This document shows positions 45,536 through 54,400 of a stretch of 64,000 bases of DNA, piece by piece. Position 1 is the stretch's first letter. Each line of letters opens with the position of its first letter. Under the pieces are notes generated by a model. The model was not told the origin of the DNA. It searched no databases and worked only from the letters and a program-made list of their open reading frames with translations. Location: the NCBI RefSeq assembly GCF_041734735.1, contig NC_134878.1:33855963-33919962 (forward strand). The letters are read 5' to 3'. Source of the stretch: Babylonia areolata (lineage: Eukaryota > Mollusca > Gastropoda > Neogastropoda > Buccinidae). The position numbers were made by a program, and so were the translations under genes.

Positions 45536-48393
45536 CATATTGAATATATATATATATATATATATAATCAGTCAAACGGAATACAAGCACTGGATCAGTG
45601 TCAGCAGATTCCATACTGGAGGAAAGTAAGAAGTCTGTATTTTGATGTCCAGTCGCCGTGGCCAAGTGGTTAGGGAGGGTCTGGGTTTGAACCCGACCAG
45701 AGGTGTGTTTTTGTTGTCGTTGTTGTTTTGTTGTTGTTGTTGGTTTTCTTCTGCTTTTGCTGTTGTTTTTTCGGCCCATGACCAGCTCTTACCCAGAGAC
45801 GAATGTGGAGGAGGAGGAGGAGGAATTTTGTTTAATGTCCCGTCACATATATCGGTGATTGAAGACGTTTTGTTAAAGTATTAATGTATACATTTGAGTA
45901 TTATCGTTGGAAGGGGGGGGGGGTATGAATGAATCGAGAGTTGGGGAAAACCGGGCAAATGAGGGAGGGTGTTGGGTGAAATTTGAAAAAAAAATCTAAA
46001 TACATTTACAGAAAATTGCTTAGATATGAATGTGTATGGAAAGACTGGGTCATCCACTTCACAGATGCGTCTTTGTTAATCTTGTTAAAATGGACTCTCT
46101 CAGCTTGCTTGATGTAAGGCTGTGTTATGACTGTGTAGCCTGGTCAAGCAGTCCCAAACTCACATGGATGCTCATCATCATCCCATCATCATGCATCATT
46201 ATCGAAATAAAGAAAAACAAGATATCCCAAATTCTAGACACAAAGAAGTGTAACATGACAGCCAAGTATGCAACAAGGAAAACAACAACACAGCAACAAC
46301 AACAACAAAGAAAAGTCATAACGAAATATCCATTTACACATTTTAAAAAACCATATTACATTTTGTGTCCCTATTACGTCAACTATAAAATGTAATGCTT
46401 TTAACAAATTATAGACATCAGTAGTAGTAGTAGTAGTTAAGAATAACAGATACCTAACGTCCTCACGGCCTCGTTGCTAAGGGAGACAAACTGGGTGTAG
46501 AGCTGTTTCATCTTCTTTCCGCTCTCATCACGCCATCCCGCCCACAGACGGCGCAGCAACTTCTCGTCCCGGGAAGTCTCGAAGGCCCGCGTGATATCTG
46601 TTGGCAACCGAGTGATGATTAAGTCAGTAAGAAGAAGAAGAATAGACTGAATCTTGTAGCGGAGACGAATCAAAAGCGCTTTACCACGCAAAATCCATCC
46701 TCTCCTCCCGCTGCTCTTTGTATATCAACCTTCTATGACCGAAGTCAGGTATACAACATCCATCCTGATTTTTTTTTTATGTGTAAATGTGTACCTATTC
46801 ACACCTGGTTGGGGTGAGGGAAATTGGAGTGAGGCGTCTTTCCCAAAGACACAACACCATGCTGAAACGAGGCCTCAAACCCTGATCCCTGGTGAACACT
46901 GGATCAGAAGTCTATCGCCTAACTGACTCACTTTGAACTTTTCAGAATGTTCAAACAGATCAAACATGAATAGATTAATGAACAGAGAAAGTATTGTTAT
47001 TGCTCCTTCGTAAGCGAAGATGAGCATGAGCTTCACACTGGGTAGGTCCGTAACTGACTGATACGTCCAGTGTCGGTGGTACTGCCGACAGGGGTGTACA
47101 GGTGTAGGTGGATTGAGTGCCTTCTCCTTGCTTTGCTGGCGTTTCAGAGTGGCGTTGCCGATCCTCTGCTTCTCTTAGTCGGCGACACCGGAAGGGACCC
47201 GGCTGCGCCATGCTGAGCGATCGGAGGCTAGAGCTTCCCGTGTGTTTGGGTCATTGCCACAGCGCTTGAGGGAGGTCTTCAGGGAGTCTGTGTAGCGCTT
47301 CTTCTGGCCTCCTCGTGGGAGAGCTTTCCTGCACATGGGTCTCCGTAGGGAGGCGCTCGTCAGATATGTGGACATGTTCGGTCCACCGGAGCTGGGACCT
47401 CATCAGCGAGCCGTGAACACTTTCCATCCCAGGTTTCTGAGGGACCCGTGCCAAGGAAATGATCCTTCCAGCTGACGTGAAGGATCTTCATCAGGCTACG
47501 GAGATGGAAAGAATGAAGTTGATTTGCGTGCTGACAGTACACCGTCCAGTTGTGTGCAGCATTCAGCAGGGACGATAGAACGACTGCTCCGTGGACCTTG
47601 AGTTTAGTTTGAAGTCTTGGTGCAGAGAAAGTAGCAAGAAGTGAAAACATGAAACAGGAATACATGTCGTAATTTCTTATTTCGTGTTTGTTTGTTTTTC
47701 TCTATAAGCGTACATTTTTTCATTTATCATCGCATAAATGATAACTTTAAAATGTGAGAAATAATACTTTACTATTACCAGCAAATGTGGTGACGGGAAA
47801 TAATCAGAATTTCTTCCTTTCGTCTATCCAATGGTAAAAATGTGTTTCAAAGACATGCACAGCGTGCAGACAGGTGGCTGAAGGGACAGACACAGAAACA
47901 GGTTTCTTACTTGGCTCCAGAGGAAGACAGTTGTTGTCATCCAGACACACCTTGGCGACACTGTGGTTTGATTCAAGGTTTGCCAGCACTTTGTTCAGCT
48001 GTTGCACACACACACACACACACACACACACGACAACATAACACAGCACACACACACACACACACCAGACATTGATACATACATAACCACCCACCCCTAT
48101 CACCATTTCGTCCCCCCCCCCACGTCCCCCACACTCACACAAGACCATATCGTTCCCTTGACGAGGGCTAAGACGCCGCACTTGACCTAGATAGTGCATC
48201 ACCACTATACGTTACCCATCCCGTAAAACAGTCGTAAATAAACGTTGCCAGGTCAGATAGTCGTGACACGTGGCTTAACTAAATGTTTTGTAACTGTTAT
48301 CTCTAACCAGATAAAATGCCCAGGTTGTGTGAACGACAGGGGTGAGGGGGGAGGGCGTGTGCGTGCGCGCGTGTGTGTGTTGTGGTGTGGTCT

Positions 48394-48433
<40 letters not shown>

Positions 48434-51400
48434 CGTGCGTGCGTGTGTGTGTGTGTGTTGTGTTGTGTTGTGGTGTGTGTGTGTGTGTTGTGTGTTGTGT
48501 TGTGTTGTGGTGTGTGTGTTGTGTATTGTGAACATACAAGATAAAGTTTAGGATCCCATTTCCTTTCACGGTCATGGCGGCAGTGAAATCATAACCACTG
48601 TGTCAAGACCTCAGCACAGACAGGCGGGGCCCAGTCCTCCCCTTCCGCCACTGTTTTTTTTTTAACCCTCCCGGACCTAAGTCAGCTTCCTCATTCACAC
48701 CTGGGGCGGACTGCACGAGCGAACTTAGCAGCGGTAAGTGTGCTTAGCGGTAGGAACGTTCTCAACTCCACGCTCAATTCCATATACTTAGGAACATTTA
48801 ATCTAAGCAAATTTAGCGCTGCAAAGATGGCCGCGTGGAACCCGGCTCTGGTGTGGAGTGAACAAAATCGGAGTAAAGTGCCTGTCCCAAGACTGAAACG
48901 GGAGCCTCGAACCCTGATCACTGGTGAACACTGGATGCCCAACAGACAGTGATGCCCCCACGCCCCCACCACCCCCTCCACCCCCACCACCACCCCAAAA
49001 ATAGAAGCATACTTGTTCCAGCTTTCTGGTATCGTTCAAAGCGGCCGTGCCAATATCCTGGATGAAGGCCAACTGACGCTTCATGGAGGGAGGAAAGTCG
49101 GTGGTGTTGAACTGGGCAGCCAGGTGTGACATGTTCTGCTTCCACAGGTCAGTCTGAAGCTGTGCATCCACCTGTGGAGTAGAAAACAACAACAAAGCAT
49201 TGAAATGGGGTTGGCGTCACGGTCTGACTGCTGGGAGTGCGCGGATTCCAGTCCAATGCACTGTGATATGTATGACTCGAAATGAAAGACCAGTTAGGCC
49301 AGGAGAGTAATTTGATGATTAGCAAACATCAGTGAGTGGATAATTTAGTACATTAAAAAACCGAATGAAACTCATCGCATACATCGCTTGGTGGTGGTGT
49401 GTCCATCGAGATCGATGATGACCATCGTTGTCATCCAGCTGGGGGATGGGGGGAGGGTGGTGGTGGGGTGGGGGGAGGATGCACATGAATCTATCTGTGA
49501 ATGCGCAGATGACTGAATAGTCCAATCTGCGCACGAAATGTTCGCTGACAGTTGGGGCAGACAAAGACAGGCATATCATTGTCAGGGGGCTTGTTTGCCC
49601 GTGACTTTCTGGCCTGCCTCTTCTCAACAGCTGCAGCAGTCCTGTTGACCTCGCACAACTTGGCGCCTTTGTGCACAGCAGTGCGCCATTTGTCACGGTC
49701 CACTGCAGATTCCTCCCAGGAGTCAGGGTTGATATCAAACGCTTTCAGAGAGACTTTCAGAGTATCTCTGAAGCGCTTCTTCTGACCTCCGTGTGATCTC
49801 TTCCCTTGTTGCAGCTCGCCATAGAAGAGCCTTTTGGGCAGCCGATGGTCTGGCATGCGCGCCACGTGTCCAGCCCAGCGAAGCTGGGACTGCATCAGGA
49901 TGGTGAAGATGCTGGGAAGGGTGACTTTTGCGAGCACCTCTGTGTCAGGGGTCCTGTCTTGCCACTTGATGTTCAGTAGCTTCCTGAGGCATGTTGTGTG
50001 GAAGTGGTTCAGCTTCTTGGCATGTCGTTGGTACACTGTCCAAGTTTCGCAGGCGTACAGTAGTGTGGGGAGAACTACTGCTCTGTAGACCTTTAGCTTG
50101 GTCTCAAGACTAATGCCTCTTCTGTTCCAGACATTTGCACTGAGTCTGCCCAAAGTTGCGCTTGCTCTTGCAATCCTGACGTTCACTTCATCGTCGATGG
50201 TCGCATTTCGTGATAGTGTGCTGCCAAGGTATGTGAACCGCTCCACCGCACTGAGTCTCTGACCGTTGACTATGATGTTGGGCTCAATGTAGGGTTTCCC
50301 TGGGGCTGGCTGATGGAGAACTTCAGTTTTCCTCGTCCTGATGGTAAGGCCAAAGTTCCTGCTGGCAGTGGCAAACTTGTCGACGCTGAGTTGCATGTCA
50401 GCTTCAGATCCAGCGTTGAGGGCACAATCATCAGCAAACAAAAAGTCTCTGATGATGTCTGTCATGACCTTCGTTTTTGCTTGAAGCCTTCTGAGGTTAA
50501 ACAACTTGCCATCTGTTCGGTACTTTAGGCCGATTCCAACATCGCCATCTCTGAAGGCATCAGTAAGCATTGCAGAGAACATGAGGCTGAACAGCGTAGG
50601 AGCCAGGACGCAGCCTTGCTTGACACCATTTGTGACAGCAAAAGGAGCAGATGTTTCGCCATTGTCCTGGACTCGAGCCTGCATGCCTTCATGGACTTGG
50701 CTGACCAAGGAAATAAATTTCCGAGGGCATCCGTACTTGGCCATGATCTTCCACAGTCCCTCTCTACTCACGGTGTCGAAGGCCTTAGTGAGGTCGACAT
50801 AGGTGGAGAACAGATCAACATTTTGCTCCTGACATTTCTCTTGCAGCTGCCTTGCAGCAAACACCATGTCGGTGGTTCCGCGCTCTTTCCGGAATCCACA
50901 TTGGCTCTCAGGCAAATGACCTTGGTCAAGGTGTGCTGTGAGGCGGTTTAGTAGGATCCTGGCAAGTATCTTACCTGCAATGGAGAGCAAGGAAATGCCC
51001 CGATGGTTATCACAGGCTTGCCGGTTCCCCTTTCGCTTGTACAAGTGAATGATAGATGCATCTTTGAAATCCTGGGGGATCATCTCTTCTTTCCACATGA
51101 GTGAGTACAGCTGATGGAGCTTCTCAGTCAGCACAGTGCCTCCATCCTTGTAGACCTCTGCTGGTATGGAGTCTGAGCCAGGTGCTTTGCCACTGGATAG
51201 CAGACGGATTGCTTTCTGGGTCTCAAGAAGTGTTGGCGGATCGTCCAGTGCTTCGTTGATGGGGACTTGTGGGAGACGGTCTATGGCTTCATCATTTATG
51301 GAGGAAGGGCGATTTAAGACACTGTTGAAGTGCTCAGCCCAGCGTTCGAGAATTTTCTCCTTCTCGGTGATCAAGGTATTCCCATCTGCACTGAGGAGGG

Positions 51401-54400
51401 GGGATGATCCTGAGGATGTGGGGCCGTAGACTTCTTTTAAGGCATCATAGAACCTCTTCATATCGTGCCTGTCAGCATATCCCTGGATCTCATCAGCTTT
51501 GTCACTCAGCCACTTATCCTGCATCTGGCGTAACTTTTGCTGAACAGTCCTGCGGATGGCATCGTACGCATCCTTTTTTGATGTGGACTTTGGGTTGCTC
51601 AGGTAGGCTTGATGCAGACGGCGTTTCTCATCCAGAAGCTGCTTGATTTCATCACAGTTTTCATCAAACCAGTCTTTGTGCTTTCTGGTCATGGGTCCCA
51701 GGGTCTCTGAAGCTGTACTATAGATCAGTTCACGCAGGGTCCTCCAGTCAGACTCCACATTCTGGTTGTCCAGAGAGGCGGATTCCAGACGATCTTCCAG
51801 CAGCTCCACAAAGGACTGTTTGATGGTGATGTTATTCAGCTTAGCGATGTTGAGCCGTTTTGGAGCCTTCTGGCCTTGGGGGCGTCTCTTGGGCTGGATT
51901 CGAATATTCAGCTTCGAGACTACAAGGCGATGGTCTGTCCAACACTCGGCGCCGCACATGGTCTTTGTTACACGTACATCTTGCCTATCCCTTTTCCTGA
52001 CGATGACGTAATCGATGAGATGCCAATGCTTTGAGCGTGGGTGCATCCATGACGTCCTGTTATGGGTAGGGAGGCAGAAAACTGTGTTCGTTATCAGCAG
52101 TTCGTGCTCTGCACAAGTCTGAAGCAAAAGCAATCCATTTGGGTTGCAGTGGCCCACACCGTGCTTTCCAATCACTCCATCCCAGGAGTTGTAGTCAGAG
52201 CCAACTCTAGCATTGAAGTCCCCAAGAATGATGAGCTTGTCTGCTTTAGGGATAGCAGCAATGACAGAGTGAAGGTCCTCGTAGAACTTCGCCTTCACTT
52301 CATCCGGGTTGGTCATGGTTGGGGCGTAGGCACTGACAATGGTGAGGTGCTTCTGGCCAGATGCCAGTGGGAGTTTCATGGTCATAAGCCTATCGTTGAC
52401 TTCCTTTGGGATTCCAGCTGGCTTGCTGACAAGTGCTGTTTTTACTGCAAAACCAACACCAGCCTCACGTCGCTCTTTGCTTCCTCGTCCACTCCAGAAG
52501 AAGGTGTAACCAGATCCCCGTTCACAGAGCTCGCCTTCGCCTGCAAGCCGAGTCTCACTCAAGGCTGCGATGTCAATGTTGTATCTGGCGAGTTCGGATG
52601 CAACTAGTGCCGTTCTCCTTTGGGGTCTGTCCGCGTTATCTCTGTCCAGGAGAGTCCTTATGTTCCAAGCACCAATGGTGAGAGGAACGATCCTTGTTTT
52701 TTTCTTTTCTTTCTTTTTGTTTCGACCGCTGATGTAGGGTCCCCGCCAGCCGCGGTATGCTGGCCAGGGTGATATGGAGCAGGCAATTTTTAGGGCACCT
52801 TTTCTAGCCCCTTCCTCATGCCAGGGAGGTGAGCAGTGCATTCCTAAAGAGGGCTGCTCAGACGCTCAGACGGCTGCCGAGCTCCATCGCTGCTCCTGTC
52901 GACGAAGAACGACCCTATGGCCTGAGCCGCCTGCGTGCAGGTCTGCGGCTGCGACTGCCAGTGTACCCACACCTGTCGTTTCGTCACTCGCCTGTCGCCA
53001 CAGGACTTGGGGGTGATGAAATGATGAAGGATGAAAGGTCATTTTGGATGACTGATGACTTGCGCGATGAGTTTGTTTAAAGTGAAGAGGAGTTGCGCAA
53101 CGTCGACCTCACTCTCTCGTCCGGGTCCACCAATTTCCAGTGGCAAGACTAAGTCAAGACGTCTGGAGGATGAGCACGGATGCAGTGGATGACCAAGATA
53201 TCCTTTCGGTGTCTCATCTTGCTCTCTGCACTCCACAGTGCGTTGCTGTAATCGCCTTCCTCTCCGTTGAACCGATAGGTTTCTTCCGCAGATTCTGCCG
53301 GATCCAGACTTCGCATGCATGGGTAGACACACCCCGGGGGCCAACTGTGTGTGGCATGCACACAGCACAGTGGAGCTAGATGGCTGTCGGTGGCTCTCCT
53401 GAGCCGACGCCCTTTTATGGATTTCCATAAGGGTGTCTAGCCACCCGCCTCACCAGTCCCGGAAGGGAGCAGTGGGAGTGCCGGTTTAGTCGCCGGCAAC
53501 CCAACCCTGAACAGGTTGTACTGGATTACAGGTTACCAGTAGCAGATCTAATGACCTGACCTGACCTGACACACATCGCTTGGTGGTGTGTCCATCGAGA
53601 TCGATGATGACCATCGTTGTCATCCAGATGGGGGATGGGGGATGGGGGGAGGGTGGTGGTGGGGTGGGGGGAAGGATGCTCATGAATCTATCTGTGAGTG
53701 CGCAGATGGCTGAATAGTCCAATCTGCGCACGAAATGTTCGCTGACAGTTGGGGCAGACAAAGACAGGCATATCATTGTCAGGGGGCTTGTTTGCCCGTG
53801 ACTTTCTGGCCTGCCTCTTCTCAACAGCTGCAGCAGTCCTGTTGGCCTCGCACAACTTGGCGCCTTTGTGCACAGCAGCGCGCCATTTGTCACGGTCCAC
53901 TGCAGATTCCTCCCAGGAGTCAGGGTTGATATCAAACGCTTTCAGAGAGACTTTCAGAGTATCTCTGAAGCGCTTCTTCTGACCTCCGTGTGATCTCTTC
54001 CCTTGTTGCAGCTCGCCATAGAAGAGCCTTTTGGGCAGCCGATGGTCTGGCATGCGCGCCACGTGTCCAGCCCAGCGAAGCTGGGACTGCATCAGGATGG
54101 TGAAGATGCTGGGAAGGGTGACTTTTGCGAGCACCTCTGTGTCAGGGGTCCTGTCTTGCCACTTGATGTTCAGTAGCTTCCTGAGGCATGTTGTGTGGAA
54201 GTGGTTCAGCTTCTTGGCATGTCGTTGGTACACTGTCCAAGTTTCGCAGGCGTACAGTAGTGTGGGGAGAACTACTGCTCTGTAGACCTTTAGCTTGGTC
54301 TCAATACTAATGCCTCTTCTGTTCCAGACATTTGCATTGAGTCTACCAAAAGCTGCGCTTGCTCTTGCAATCCTGACGTTCACTTCATCATCGTTTGTCA

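Noticed and set aside
52062-52607. 181-residue + strand frame
   Set aside because: Antisense shadow of the LINE-C1 endonuclease region.
53039-53428. 129-residue - strand frame in the LINE-C1 5' region as ORF1
   Set aside because: No zinc knuckle, coiled coil or RRM recognised, and no second copy in the window to test conservation.
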